Of a stretch of DNA of 64,000 nucleotides, positions 44,053 to 52,515 are shown in pieces; position 1 is the stretch's first letter, and each line of letters begins with the position of its first letter. The stretch is taken from NCBI GenBank assembly GCA_910576815.1, contig CAJTKA010000017.1:1-64000 (forward strand), given 5' to 3'. The notes below the pieces were generated by a model. That model did not search any database and was not told the origin of the DNA. It saw only the letters and a program-made list of their open reading frames with translations. Made by a program: the position numbers and the translations under genes. The stretch is from an uncultured Lachnospiraceae bacterium (GTDB taxonomy: Bacteria; Bacillota; Clostridia; Lachnospirales; Lachnospiraceae).

Positions 44053-44983
44053 AGTTGATAACTGTCCTTATCACATACTGCGGCGAATTGTTCAAACTGA
44101 TATAAATACGACCGATATATTCCCCGATCATCCCAAGCACAAGTAAAATAAATCCGCCCAAAATCAACAGAACGGCGATTGTTGAACTCCAACCTATAAC
44201 CCTGTTCGGATCTACTATCTTTGCGATTACTGTATAAACGGCATACAAAAATCCCATAATTGCTACAAACACACCGCCGTATGATGCCATTCTCAGCGGC
44301 ACAACAGAAAACGATGTAAATCCGTTCATCCAGAGCGCTATCAGTTTTTTTAACGAATATCCCGATGTCCCTTCTATCCTGTCTCTGTGATTCACTCGTA
44401 CATTACAAATATTTTTTGTGGTTCGCAAAACAAGACCTATTACATACGGATACGCATTTTGGTACTTCAGCATTTCCTCTACAATAAACCGTTTTGCCGC
44501 AAAATAACTTGATATGTACAATTCTTTCGGCTTTCCCAACATCACTTCCGTCATTTTCCGATTGATATTGCTGCCAACATTGCGGAAGGACGAATGTTTC
44601 TTGTTCTCATATGCTGCATATACAACGTCATAGCCTTCTTCGATCTTATCAAGCAGTTTGTCCACTTCATTGGCAGGCGTCTGCCCATCATCGTCCAGAC
44701 ATACGATGATATCCCCTGTTGCAAAATGAAACCCTGCCATCAAAGCGGCATGCTGTCCAAAATTTTTGGTATGATCCAGACCGATAATATTGTGATTTTC
44801 CGCACATAATTTTTGAATAACAGCAAATGTACAATCCGGAGAGCAATCATTTACCAGAATAATTTCATACTCATACTTCTGCAACGAAACCATCTTTTCC
44901 TTGATCTCATTTACTACTGCCTCCAAAGTATTCTCTGACCGATAGCAGGGAATCACAAAAGAAACTTTCATGCCCGTTCTCAC
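44039..44983 (-). CDS. Polyprenyl-phosphate glycosyltransferase, GT2 (ArnC/GtrB/DPM1-like)
   Basis: This 314-residue enzyme should move a sugar from a nucleotide to undecaprenyl phosphate. The GT-A domain starts VSFVIPCYRSENTLEAVV and contains the acidic motif CLDDDGQTP near residue 95. RMTEVMLGKPKELYISSY-like residues and the conserved SGYSLKKLIALWMNG near 220 follow. Two C-terminal helices (about 230-300) anchor it to the membrane, as in ArnC and GtrB. It directly precedes the SMR-like pair, which matches the order of lipid-sugar synthesis and flipping. Confidence 0.9.
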   Translation of the reverse strand: MRTGMKVSFVIPCYRSENTLEAVVNEIKEKMVSLQKYEYEIILVNDCSPDCTFAVIQKLCAENHNIIGLDHTKNFGQHAALMAGFHFATGDIIVCLDDDGQTPANEVDKLLDKIEEGYDVVYAAYENKKHSSFRNVGSNINRKMTEVMLGKPKELYISSYFAAKRFIVEEMLKYQNAYPYVIGLVLRTTKNICNVRVNHRDRIEGTSGYSLKKLIALWMNGFTSFSVVPLRMASYGGVFVAIMGFLYAVYTVIAKIVDPNRVIGWSSTIAVLLILGGFILLVLGMIGEYIGRIYISLNNSPQYVIRTVINYEKV

Positions 44984-45028
44984 CCCACATTTCTATTTTG
45001 AAAATTTTATATTTTTCATATTTTTTGA

Positions 45029-45943
45029 TCATCTATTGTCAATATGTATGTTATATATAGAATAAAAGGGTCTCAACCCCAATGAGTTCCATACTCCCTG
45101 TACAATAAAATTATCAAATTGCGTGCTTGTAACGAAACTTTTATTTTTCTGATGTGCATAATTGATTAAATAGGCTATCATTGCTTTATATGCCCCTAAT
45201 TTTCTGTTCTTTGAATCTACCGCCGACAGAACGCCTTCGACTGCATTATCTGTCTCTTTAATCGTTACAAATCCAACCGGCAGTTCCTTTATTTTGGCAA
45301 CAGCGCATCGCTCATTATTCTGCTCGCTCATTGATCCCTTAATCCAGTTCTCGTAAATAAGCCCCGCCTTATCCTGTGTAACCCCGGATATATGATACTG
45401 CCCCTGATATGTTTCAAAGGATTTAAGCGTCATTTCCAATAAATCCGCTTTATATTTTTCGATGTATTCCCTGTCTGCAAATTCTATTGTCAGCTTATTT
45501 GCATTACAGTCATCCACGTACTTTCCATGAATCAGTTCTTCCACTGTTCCGCCGCAAAAAATGGGATTCACAAACGTCACATTCAACGCCTTGATCAAGT
45601 CAACAATATGCGTCGGAATTCTTAAGTTATAATATCCCTTATGGATATTAATATATTGCTCTAATTTCATCAGCAGCTGACACAATATCTGTTCCTGTCT
45701 GCTGTCATGCAGCTGTGAAATATTTGAAAAAACGAACTTTACTACATAACAGTCCATGCCATAGATTTGGGAAACATTTTGATTTCGCGTTATATTGAAA
45801 CCAAACACTTCTCCCCCATCTGTTAAAGATTCTGTTACACAGTACCCTCCCCCCTTTATTTTTTCTTTCAATTCGTCATACGCTCTTTTTACATAGCAGT
45901 CACACAATAATAAATTATCATCTACAAAGGCTACCTTTTGCAT
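45029..45943 (-). CDS. GNAT-family N-acyltransferase (WecD-like amino-sugar acyltransferase)
   Basis: The C-terminal half of this 304-residue protein (about 150-300) fits the GNAT fold: CAVAKIKELPVGFVTIKE forms the central strands and VDSKNRKLGAYKAMIAYLIN the acetyl-CoA pyrophosphate loop. The N-terminal half resembles the first domain of WecD, the dTDP-4-amino-4,6-dideoxygalactose N-acetyltransferase. Next to the WecE-like aminotransferase, this suggests N-acylation of the 4-amino sugar. The acyl donor might be unusual, because a MaoC-type hydratase gene lies immediately upstream (10 bases). Confidence 0.78.
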   Translation of the reverse strand: MQKVAFVDDNLLLCDCYVKRAYDELKEKIKGGGYCVTESLTDGGEVFGFNITRNQNVSQIYGMDCYVVKFVFSNISQLHDSRQEQILCQLLMKLEQYINIHKGYYNLRIPTHIVDLIKALNVTFVNPIFCGGTVEELIHGKYVDDCNANKLTIEFADREYIEKYKADLLEMTLKSFETYQGQYHISGVTQDKAGLIYENWIKGSMSEQNNERCAVAKIKELPVGFVTIKETDNAVEGVLSAVDSKNRKLGAYKAMIAYLINYAHQKNKSFVTSTQFDNFIVQGVWNSLGLRPFYSIYNIHIDNR

Positions 45944-45953
45944 TTTGGTCCCC

Positions 45954-46367
45954 TCATCCCTTCTTCATGATATACGCATATCCCTCAATTACAGTTTTGC
46001 CATCCTGATTTCTGCAAACAGTACTCAATTTGATTTTGTCAGATATTTCATTGATATCCAAAACCTTTATCATCACACCGATCTCATCTCCGTACCGCAC
46101 CGGTCTGACAAACTTCAAATTCTGTTCCAAATACACAGTTCCGCATCCCGGAAATTCATTACCCAGCACACCGGAAATAAAACTTGCCGCTAACATACCA
46201 TGTGCAATTCTTCCTCCAAACATTGTATTTTTTGCGTATTCTTCATCCAAATGGAGTCGATTATAATCCTGTGAAACATCCGCAAATGCGCGTCCTTTTT
46301 CCTCTGTAACCTGAAAAGTTTTACAGTATTCCTGACCTACATATAATTCACTAAAACTCATTCCCAT
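45954..46367 (-). CDS. MaoC-like (R)-specific enoyl-CoA hydratase
   Basis: This 137-residue protein has a hot-dog fold. The active-site pattern of (R)-specific hydratases is present: D34 and H39 in SQDYNRLHLDEEYA, followed by GGRIAHGMLAASFISGVLG. PhaJ-type relatives turn crotonyl-CoA into (R)-3-hydroxybutyryl-CoA. The gene lies between the sugar aminotransferase and the GNAT gene, which suggests that it supplies a 3-hydroxyacyl-CoA for N-acylation of the amino sugar. That link is inferred from context; glycans with 3-hydroxybutyryl amides are known in other bacteria. Confidence 0.88.
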   Translation of the reverse strand: MGMSFSELYVGQEYCKTFQVTEEKGRAFADVSQDYNRLHLDEEYAKNTMFGGRIAHGMLAASFISGVLGNEFPGCGTVYLEQNLKFVRPVRYGDEIGVMIKVLDINEISDKIKLSTVCRNQDGKTVIEGYAYIMKKG

Positions 46368-46405
46368 ACCAGTTTTCCTACTCTACTTACGGGTTTTGAC
46401 CGCTT

Positions 46406-47539
46406 TTACTTCTTTTTATAAAAAGCTTTGATTGCATGAATCACTTTTTCCTGATCCTGCTCACTAAAGCCATAATACAACGGCAGCCTTGCCAGCCTTT
46501 CACTCTCCGCTGTCGTATATTTGTCCTTCCCTCTAAATTCACCATACTTTTTCCCGGCCGGCGCTGAATGCAGTGGAATATAATGAAACACTGCCATAAC
46601 ACCATTTTCTTTCATATACGAAATTAACTTGGTCCTCTCCTCTAAATCCTTCGCCTTAATGTAAAACATATGTCCATTGTGTGTACATTCTCCGGGAACA
46701 TATGGCAGTTCTATGTATCCCGCTTCTGCAAGTCCATTTAATTCCTCATAATATCGATTCCATGACTTCATTCTGTTTTTACAGATTTCATCCGCCTTCA
46801 AAAGCTGCGCCCACAGATACGCTGCGTTTAGCTCACTTGGTAAATAAGATGATCCTGCCGCTACCCATGTATATTTATCAATCTGTCCTCTGAAAAATTT
46901 GCTTCGGTTCGTGCCCTTTTCCCTGATAACCTCTGCCTCCTCAAGCATTGCGCCATCTTTTAGCAGAATTGCACCGCCTTCTCCCATGCTGTAATTTTTT
47001 GTCTCATGAAAGCTATAACATCCAATATCGCCAATTGTCCCTAACTGCTGCCCTTTATAGGACGACATCATACCCTGCGCTGCATCTTCAATGACATAAA
47101 GATGATGCTTCTTAGCAATTCCCATGATTTTATCCATTTCACAGGCAATTCCTGCATAATGAACCGGTACGATCGCCTTCGTTTTCTCTGTGACAGCAGA
47201 CTCAATCAAATTCTCATCCATATTCATCGTATCCGGTCTGATATCCACAAATACAACTTTGGCTCCCCGTAAAACAAACGCATCTGCGGTTGAGACAAAA
47301 GTATAAGACGGCATAATGATCTCGTCCCCCGCCTTGATATTACATAGAATTGCTGCCAGTTCCGTCGCATGTGTGCACGACGTAGTCAAAAGAACACCTT
47401 CTGAATCCGTTTTTTCCTTAATCCAGTTACTACACATATGCGTATATTTTCCGTCACCGCAAATCTTTCCGGATTCAATTGCATCCTTGATAAAACTTAA
47501 TTCTTCACCAGTCACCGGTGGTACATTAAAATTGATCAT
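46406..47539 (-). CDS. wecE: dTDP-4-keto-6-deoxyhexose aminotransferase (WecE/RffA-like)
   Basis: This PLP enzyme of the DegT/DnrJ/EryC1 family converts a 4-keto-6-deoxy nucleotide sugar into the 4-amino sugar, as WecE does to form dTDP-Fuc4N. The 377-residue product starts with INFNVPPVTGEELSFIKDAI and contains GDEIIMPSYTFVSTADAFV. The PLP lysine is K181 in CYSFHETKNYSMGEGGA. The SFHETKN version is characteristic of the WecE group. No rmlA/rmlB is nearby, so the substrate must come from elsewhere in the genome. It precedes the MaoC-like gene by 38 bases. Confidence 0.92.
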   Translation of the reverse strand: MINFNVPPVTGEELSFIKDAIESGKICGDGKYTHMCSNWIKEKTDSEGVLLTTSCTHATELAAILCNIKAGDEIIMPSYTFVSTADAFVLRGAKVVFVDIRPDTMNMDENLIESAVTEKTKAIVPVHYAGIACEMDKIMGIAKKHHLYVIEDAAQGMMSSYKGQQLGTIGDIGCYSFHETKNYSMGEGGAILLKDGAMLEEAEVIREKGTNRSKFFRGQIDKYTWVAAGSSYLPSELNAAYLWAQLLKADEICKNRMKSWNRYYEELNGLAEAGYIELPYVPGECTHNGHMFYIKAKDLEERTKLISYMKENGVMAVFHYIPLHSAPAGKKYGEFRGKDKYTTAESERLARLPLYYGFSEQDQEKVIHAIKAFYKKK

Positions 47540-47565
47540 CCTTTTGCTCCTGTCAAACTATTGTA

Positions 47566-48663
47566 TTAAATTTCCCTCCCCGCCATCTCCAGCGCCCTGC
47601 CAACAACCTTGTCCATATCGTAATACCGATACTCCCCCAGCCGTCCTCCGAAGATTACTTTCTTTTCTTCTGCTGCCAGCTTTTGATATGTCCCGTATAT
47701 CGCAGTATTCTTCTCATCGTTGACAGGATAATAGGGCTCCTCACCCTTATGCCACTCACTCGGATATTCTTTTGAAATCACTGTTTTTGGCTGCGTTCCA
47801 TACTCAAAATGTTTATGTTCAATGATCCTCGTATACGGCACTTCCCGCTCCGTATAATTCACGACCGCATTTCCCTGATAATTGTCACATTCAAGAACCT
47901 CCTGCTCGAAACGAACCATCCGGTAGGCAAGCACGCCTTCGCAATAATCAAAATAGCGATCGATCTGTCCTGTGTAGACAATCCTGTCCGCCATAGCGTC
48001 AAACGCCGCCTTGTCCTCCAGATAATCAACGCCCGTCTTTACTTCGATTCCTTTCAGCATCTTTTCCACCATCGCCGTGTATCCGCCGATTGGTATACCC
48101 TGATATCTGTCGTTAAAGTAATTATTGTCATACGTAAATCGGAGCGGCAGCCGTCTAATGATAAAGGCGGGAAGGTCGGTGCAATCCCGTCCCCACTGCT
48201 TTTCCGTATATCCTTTTACCAGTTTTCGGTATACATCTTCTCCCACAAGAGAAAGCGCCTGCTCCTCCAGATTCTTGGGCTCCGTTATCTGTAATCCGGC
48301 GATCTGCCCGGCTATCTTCTCTTTTGCCTCCTGCGGTGTCCTGATTCCCCACATTTTGCTGAAGGTATTCATATTGAAAGGCAAGTTATACAGTTCGTCC
48401 CGATAGACCGCCACCGGCGAATTGATATAATGGTTAAATTCGGAAAATTGGTTTACATAATCCCAAATCTGTCGACTCGAAGTATGAAAGATATGGGCGC
48501 CGTACTCATGAACCTGTATCCCCTCCACTTCTTTCGTGTAAATATTACCGGCAATATGTCCCCTTTTATCTATCACCAGACATCTTTTTCCTTTCGCCGC
48601 TGCCTCATGGGCAAATATAGCGCCATACAGGCCTGCTCCAACAATGAGAAAATCATATTTCAA
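47566..48663 (-). CDS. glf: UDP-galactopyranose mutase
   Basis: This flavoenzyme interconverts UDP-galactopyranose and UDP-galactofuranose, the donor for Galf chains. The FAD site is IVGAGLYGAIFAHEAA at the N-terminus. HEYGAHIFHTSSRQIWDYV near residue 52 and PIGGYTAMVEKML near 190 are family landmarks. IIEHKHFEYG and TVISKEYPSEW near 285-300 complete the active site. At 365 residues it is full length. It overlaps the GlfT2-like gene by 4 bases. Confidence 0.97.
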   Translation of the reverse strand: MKYDFLIVGAGLYGAIFAHEAAAKGKRCLVIDKRGHIAGNIYTKEVEGIQVHEYGAHIFHTSSRQIWDYVNQFSEFNHYINSPVAVYRDELYNLPFNMNTFSKMWGIRTPQEAKEKIAGQIAGLQITEPKNLEEQALSLVGEDVYRKLVKGYTEKQWGRDCTDLPAFIIRRLPLRFTYDNNYFNDRYQGIPIGGYTAMVEKMLKGIEVKTGVDYLEDKAAFDAMADRIVYTGQIDRYFDYCEGVLAYRMVRFEQEVLECDNYQGNAVVNYTEREVPYTRIIEHKHFEYGTQPKTVISKEYPSEWHKGEEPYYPVNDEKNTAIYGTYQKLAAEEKKVIFGGRLGEYRYYDMDKVVGRALEMAGREI

Positions 48664-50489
48664 TTGTCTGTCCCCTCCATTTCTAAGTATTTCTCCCAGA
48701 ATGCAAGCTGCCTGATTTCATGCCCTCGGCTGATATAGCTTTGTTTTGCCTTCTCATACTTTGCCAGTATGACAAATATCATCCCGACCACTTCAAATCC
48801 CTGTCTGATAAAGGTCCGTAAACTTCTATGTGTAACAAATCCTTTGTTCTCCACAATGTCATAGAATAGGATCGTCTTTGCCCGCCAGACAAACTCGGGT
48901 CTTGCCGTTGCCATCGGCACCGTTCGTATATGCTTTGCGGGAAGCAAATATCCGTTAAATGTGAGTCGCCTTACTACCTCATGCAGAATAGAATGTTTCT
49001 CCTTGCAGCCTCTTTGATACTCTCGATCATAAAAAGGCACATCCAACTGTTCCGCCGGCATCGCCTGGTAGCCGGATGCCATGATTTGTTTATGAAGCAC
49101 CTCCGCATCTGTCTGTTCCAGAAAATCGATTCCTTTCAGAAAATCCCTGATGCCCCGCAGATACAGCGACACATTCTGATATCTGTACAAATATCCCTCC
49201 CTGCGGTACTCTCTAAGCAGCTCCCGGATCAATTCCTTTTTTCCCCATCCCGGAAAATGGAAGCTATTGTCTATCAGCCTGTTCCGGATGATATAGTATT
49301 CCAAAAAAGAGGAATACTTGTTTTCAAAGGGTTCATGCCAGACACAGATGCCATTCATCAAAATGAGCGTTTTCATATTACGGAGACCATACTCCAAATC
49401 ATCTCCCCGTATAAAAATTGGCAGCGGCAGGTTGTTCGCATTGACAATGTCCATCGGAAAGCAACAGTACCACCACGCATTGTATTCCCGATACTCCTCC
49501 TGCTCGTTTAACAGACAGTTCTGCCACAGACGTAAATCGAGGTTTTGTTTCAAAGGAATCAGATTGCCGGCATTCCAGGATGCACCCGACTCGACCTGAA
49601 TATTCCTCTGGTCAGAGCGAAGCATAGCACCGCCAATAAAAGCGTCGGCATACTCCTCTTTTAACAGCGACAAGAGTACGGCGGTACGCAATATGGAAGC
49701 CGTATCCACCACCACATCATCGTCCGTCAGCAGTATATGCGTAATTCCTCTCTCCGGACGTTTCAGGATCTCTATCATTCCTCTTGTAAAACCTCCTGCA
49801 CCGCCCGCATTTTTATTGGGGAATATATGTATCTTTTCACCTGCAAGGTCATAGGGCTCCAACGTTTTCCCATTATCTGAAATAAACAATTCCAATCTGC
49901 CATAAAGCGAACTTTCCGGATTCTCGATAATATCCCGTCTAATCAGCTTGACATTTTCGCATATGTACTTTTCCCGCCGGTAAGTACAGACCACAATGCC
50001 AATCTTTACAGTCCGGCATTCCTCTTGTATTACAGTCTCGTAAGAGCCTCCGTAAAATTTTCCTCCTTCTTCCAGCGTCTCCAGCCGGAAATAGAACATC
50101 CCCTTCGTCTCCTCAGGAAATTCCAACGTGATTTCCGTCTTTTCGTCCGCAATGACCGTAATATTTTTCAGTTCGCGCGCAGCATAAAAATCGTTTATTT
50201 TTTGTTTCCAGCACAGACTTACATTAAATCTTCCCTGCAAAGACAACGTGAGCGTCACCTTACTCACCTTTGTGTATTTCCGCCACTTTTCAATTGTCAG
50301 GCCATTAAAATAAGTATCTGTCGTCATGATGCCGTCTTTCTGAAAGAAGATACAGACACTTTCATCCCTGACAAATTTTATCTTATGATTAGAATGAAAA
50401 TACATTTCCACATCCGTGCATATACTGTCTTTTGGCCATAAAACATCTTGAATCTTCACTGCAAACGTGTACTCCTCTCTGTGTACCAT
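48660..50489 (-). CDS. Galactofuranosyltransferase (GlfT2-like, GT2)
   Basis: The 609-residue protein has the layout of the mycobacterial galactan polymerase GlfT2. An N-terminal beta-rich domain (about 1-155) is followed by a GT-A domain starting IGIVVCTYRREKYICENV. The metal-binding DDD motif is in HILLTDDDVVVD near residue 257. The GlfT2-type segment NANNLPLPIFIRGDDLEYGL near 355 includes the catalytic acid pair. A C-terminal helical region follows. It should add Galf units from UDP-Galf made by the neighbouring glf product. It is probably a cytoplasmic, membrane-associated polymerase. Confidence 0.92.
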   Translation of the reverse strand: MVHREEYTFAVKIQDVLWPKDSICTDVEMYFHSNHKIKFVRDESVCIFFQKDGIMTTDTYFNGLTIEKWRKYTKVSKVTLTLSLQGRFNVSLCWKQKINDFYAARELKNITVIADEKTEITLEFPEETKGMFYFRLETLEEGGKFYGGSYETVIQEECRTVKIGIVVCTYRREKYICENVKLIRRDIIENPESSLYGRLELFISDNGKTLEPYDLAGEKIHIFPNKNAGGAGGFTRGMIEILKRPERGITHILLTDDDVVVDTASILRTAVLLSLLKEEYADAFIGGAMLRSDQRNIQVESGASWNAGNLIPLKQNLDLRLWQNCLLNEQEEYREYNAWWYCCFPMDIVNANNLPLPIFIRGDDLEYGLRNMKTLILMNGICVWHEPFENKYSSFLEYYIIRNRLIDNSFHFPGWGKKELIRELLREYRREGYLYRYQNVSLYLRGIRDFLKGIDFLEQTDAEVLHKQIMASGYQAMPAEQLDVPFYDREYQRGCKEKHSILHEVVRRLTFNGYLLPAKHIRTVPMATARPEFVWRAKTILFYDIVENKGFVTHRSLRTFIRQGFEVVGMIFVILAKYEKAKQSYISRGHEIRQLAFWEKYLEMEGTDN

Positions 50490-50501
50490 ATCTGCCTTTT
50501 A

Positions 50502-51437
50502 TCAAAATTCCGGAATGCCTTTGCGGACAACGTCCGCTTCCTTTGCATCTCTGTATGCTTCTCTGACCAGACGCTTCTCATAAGCCCAATCATAGTCATC
50601 CATATTGATTATGCTAAACAGCCAGTTGCGAAATATGATGTGGCAGAACATATCCGCGCCATTCACCGCCCTGTCCAACACGTTCCCATGCCTTTTTACA
50701 CACAAGATACGGTTCCTGATTCCGTAATATTCTTTCCAATCGTAACGTCGATGGGGATATTGGGAATTATTCACAGTAGTCCTGTGATCCAACTTCGCGT
50801 CCGGTATCACTAAAAATCGTGTATAGTGATTGATCCGCATGGAATATTCCGTATCGTCAAACCATATAAAGTATTCGCTGCATGGCAGACCTACTTTTCT
50901 CACCAGCTCCTGATTGACCACCATGCCGCAAAAAGAAGCAATGTCACAGGCAAAAGGCTGCCCTTCATATTTCCCCGTATAACTATTTTCCGGACAATTG
51001 ATGAGCCGCATCCCCGGTTTCGCAATGTTTCTGCGGTGCCATGTATCTATTCTGCCAGCTGTCATCACGGTGCCCGCAAAAGCCTGATAATCCGGATAAT
51101 ACTGCCTCGCCTCCATGATATTTTCCATATAATCGTTTCTCAGAATCGCGTCATCGTCAATCATCAGGACACAGTCTACCTTTTCTTCCGTGGAAACCTG
51201 TATTCCCTTTGCAAATCCACCTGCACCTCCCAAATTCTCCATGCAGGTAATTGTTCGATATTGTTTATTTTTCTCTTTGCATTCCCGCAGATATTCCGCC
51301 GTACCGTCCGTGGACGCATTGTTTACCACGATGATCCTCTTTGCCGGAACCGTCTGGTTCTCAACCTGCTTCAAACATTCCTTCAAAAGTTCAAGCCTGT
51401 TGTATGTCACCACAACGACTGCATAATCCGCTGCCAT
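50502..51437 (-). CDS. GT2 glycosyltransferase (GlfT1/rhamnosyltransferase-like)
   Basis: This 311-residue enzyme begins with a GT-A fold (YAVVVVTYNRLELLKECL) and has NASTDGT and the metal-binding DDDAI in CVLMIDDDAILRNDYM. GGAGGFAKG is shared with the GlfT2-like protein and Galf transferases. It has the length of bifunctional starter enzymes such as GlfT1 and could add the first Galf units. It is the first gene of the ten-gene operon, with a GGAGG site 6 bases from the ATG. A dyad-rich control region is immediately upstream. Confidence 0.86.
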   Translation of the reverse strand: MAADYAVVVVTYNRLELLKECLKQVENQTVPAKRIIVVNNASTDGTAEYLRECKEKNKQYRTITCMENLGGAGGFAKGIQVSTEEKVDCVLMIDDDAILRNDYMENIMEARQYYPDYQAFAGTVMTAGRIDTWHRRNIAKPGMRLINCPENSYTGKYEGQPFACDIASFCGMVVNQELVRKVGLPCSEYFIWFDDTEYSMRINHYTRFLVIPDAKLDHRTTVNNSQYPHRRYDWKEYYGIRNRILCVKRHGNVLDRAVNGADMFCHIIFRNWLFSIINMDDYDWAYEKRLVREAYRDAKEADVVRKGIPEF

Positions 51438-51512
51438 AATTTCCTCCTTGCAGAAGCATTTTTAGCAAAATCACGCCCTTGTCGGCTGTACAACATTTCG
51501 TAGTTTTTTTTG

Positions 51513-51526
51513 AAATGTGTACTTTT
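51513..51526 (+). repeat. Left arm of 14-bp inverted repeat
   Basis: AAATGTGTACTTTT is the exact reverse complement of 51679-51692. It continues as AATAAAAACTTA, echoed in the other copy after a 2-base offset. Confidence 0.8.
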
Positions 51527-51678
51527 TAATAAAAACTTATCGGGTGATACGTCTCCGAAAAAAAAGGTGAATATTGTGAAATTGAAGTGAAAATTCATGA
51601 AAAAGAAAAAAACAATTGAACAATCAAAGTTTTTATGATAGACTAATAAATTATTAAAGAAGGTATGTAAGTTTTTGC

Positions 51679-51692
51679 AAAAGTACACATTT
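51679..51692 (-). repeat. Right arm of 14-bp inverted repeat
   Basis: AAAAGTACACATTT mirrors the left arm. The surrounding 26-bp dyad is centred on GC, whereas the left dyad is centred on TA. Confidence 0.8.
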
Positions 51693-51708
51693 ACAAATCC
51701 GATTTTAC

Positions 51709-52311
51709 TCAGTTACAATTCTCCAGTTTTCTGGCTTTCCCATAGAATGTCCCAACAGACATTTCACAGGCGTCCGCTGCCTGGCGAAGTGTTATTTTTT
51801 TGTTTCTCCATTCCCGATGCACTTCCCCAAAATTATCCGGATAGGGAATTGCAGGACGACCGAACCTCACCCCCCTCGCCTTCGCCGCCGCAATTCCTTC
51901 CGCTTGGCGTTGTCTGATGTTAGATCGTTCATTTTCCGCCACAAAAGACAGTACCTGCAAGACGATATCGCTTAAGAACATACCCATCAGGTCTTTTCCC
52001 CTGCGTGTGTCTAAAAGCGGCATATCCAATACCACAATATCGATTTCCTTCTCCTTTGTAAGGAACTGCCACTGCTCCAAAATCTCCCCATAATTGCGGC
52101 CCAGCCGATCTATGCTCTTTATATAGAGCAAATCGTTTTTTTTCATCCGCCGCAGCATACGCTTATACGCCGGACGTTCAAAGTCCTTTCCTGACTGCTT
52201 ATCCATAAAGATATTTTTGTCCGCAACTGACAGTTCTCTCAGTGCTATCATCTGTCTGTCCTCATTTTGATCCCGACTGCTGACACGTACATAGCCATAT
52301 ACATCCGCCAT
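51709..52311 (-). CDS. Serine recombinase (resolvase/invertase family)
   Basis: This 200-residue protein is a small serine recombinase that cuts and rejoins DNA through a phosphoserine link. The catalytic serine is S11 in YGYVRVSSRDQ. Further motifs are DKQSGKDFERPAYKRML, IKSIDRLGRNYGEIL and FVAENERSNIRQRQAEGI (the E helix). The C-terminal helix-turn-helix is ITLRQAADACEMSVGTFY. The length fits resolvases and invertases, not large transposon integrases. It stands alone beside the glycan operon, with dyads downstream of its stop. It may recombine or bind those dyads, or be a remnant of a mobile element. Confidence 0.93.
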   Translation of the reverse strand: MADVYGYVRVSSRDQNEDRQMIALRELSVADKNIFMDKQSGKDFERPAYKRMLRRMKKNDLLYIKSIDRLGRNYGEILEQWQFLTKEKEIDIVVLDMPLLDTRRGKDLMGMFLSDIVLQVLSFVAENERSNIRQRQAEGIAAAKARGVRFGRPAIPYPDNFGEVHREWRNKKITLRQAADACEMSVGTFYGKARKLENCN

Positions 52312-52450
52312 TTTATCTTCTCCTTCCTGTCGGAACAGGCAAACTAAACCATTCCGGCAATATGATAGGTTTCCCTATTTTTTTCTATTAAATCGATTCT
52401 CCCGGAAATTACCCTATCTCACAAGATTCCGTTTCCCCATGCCAATCGTC

Positions 52451-52485
52451 AAAAAAAGCAGGTACAGAATCCCCTCTGCCCCTGC
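52451..52485 (-). terminator. Terminator after ligA
   Basis: On the minus strand GCAGG, CAGA, TCTG and CCTGC form a stem with two internal mismatched spots, followed by seven Ts. It lies about 30 bases after the ligA stop. Confidence 0.8.
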
Positions 52486-52515
52486 CTTTCTCTGCTTTTC
52501 AATACGGCTTCCTTT

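Larger units (their letters stand above)
51438..51708. promoter_or_regulatory. AT-rich control region with inverted repeats between recombinase and glycan operon
   Basis: The 271-base gap has three dyads. GTACAACATTTC and GAAATGTGTAC form one (51488-51522). Two 26-bp dyads, at 51515-51540 and 51665-51690, share the half-site ATGTGTACTTTT in opposite orientation, so a 14-bp perfect inverted repeat frames a stretch of 152 bases. Inside, on the plus strand, TTGAAC (51616-51621) and TAGACT (51639-51644) are 17 bases apart. On the minus strand only a weak TTGCAA/TTAATA pair overlaps one dyad. No gene is visible. Confidence 0.65.

Noticed and set aside
51598..51642. Tiny Lys-rich frame inside the possible invertible stretch
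   Set aside because: Thirteen codons without a ribosome site; low-complexity A-rich sequence explains it.
51407..51688. 93-codon minus-strand frame across the glycan operon control region
   Set aside because: Phe-rich, no ribosome site, runs through the dyads and into the next gene.
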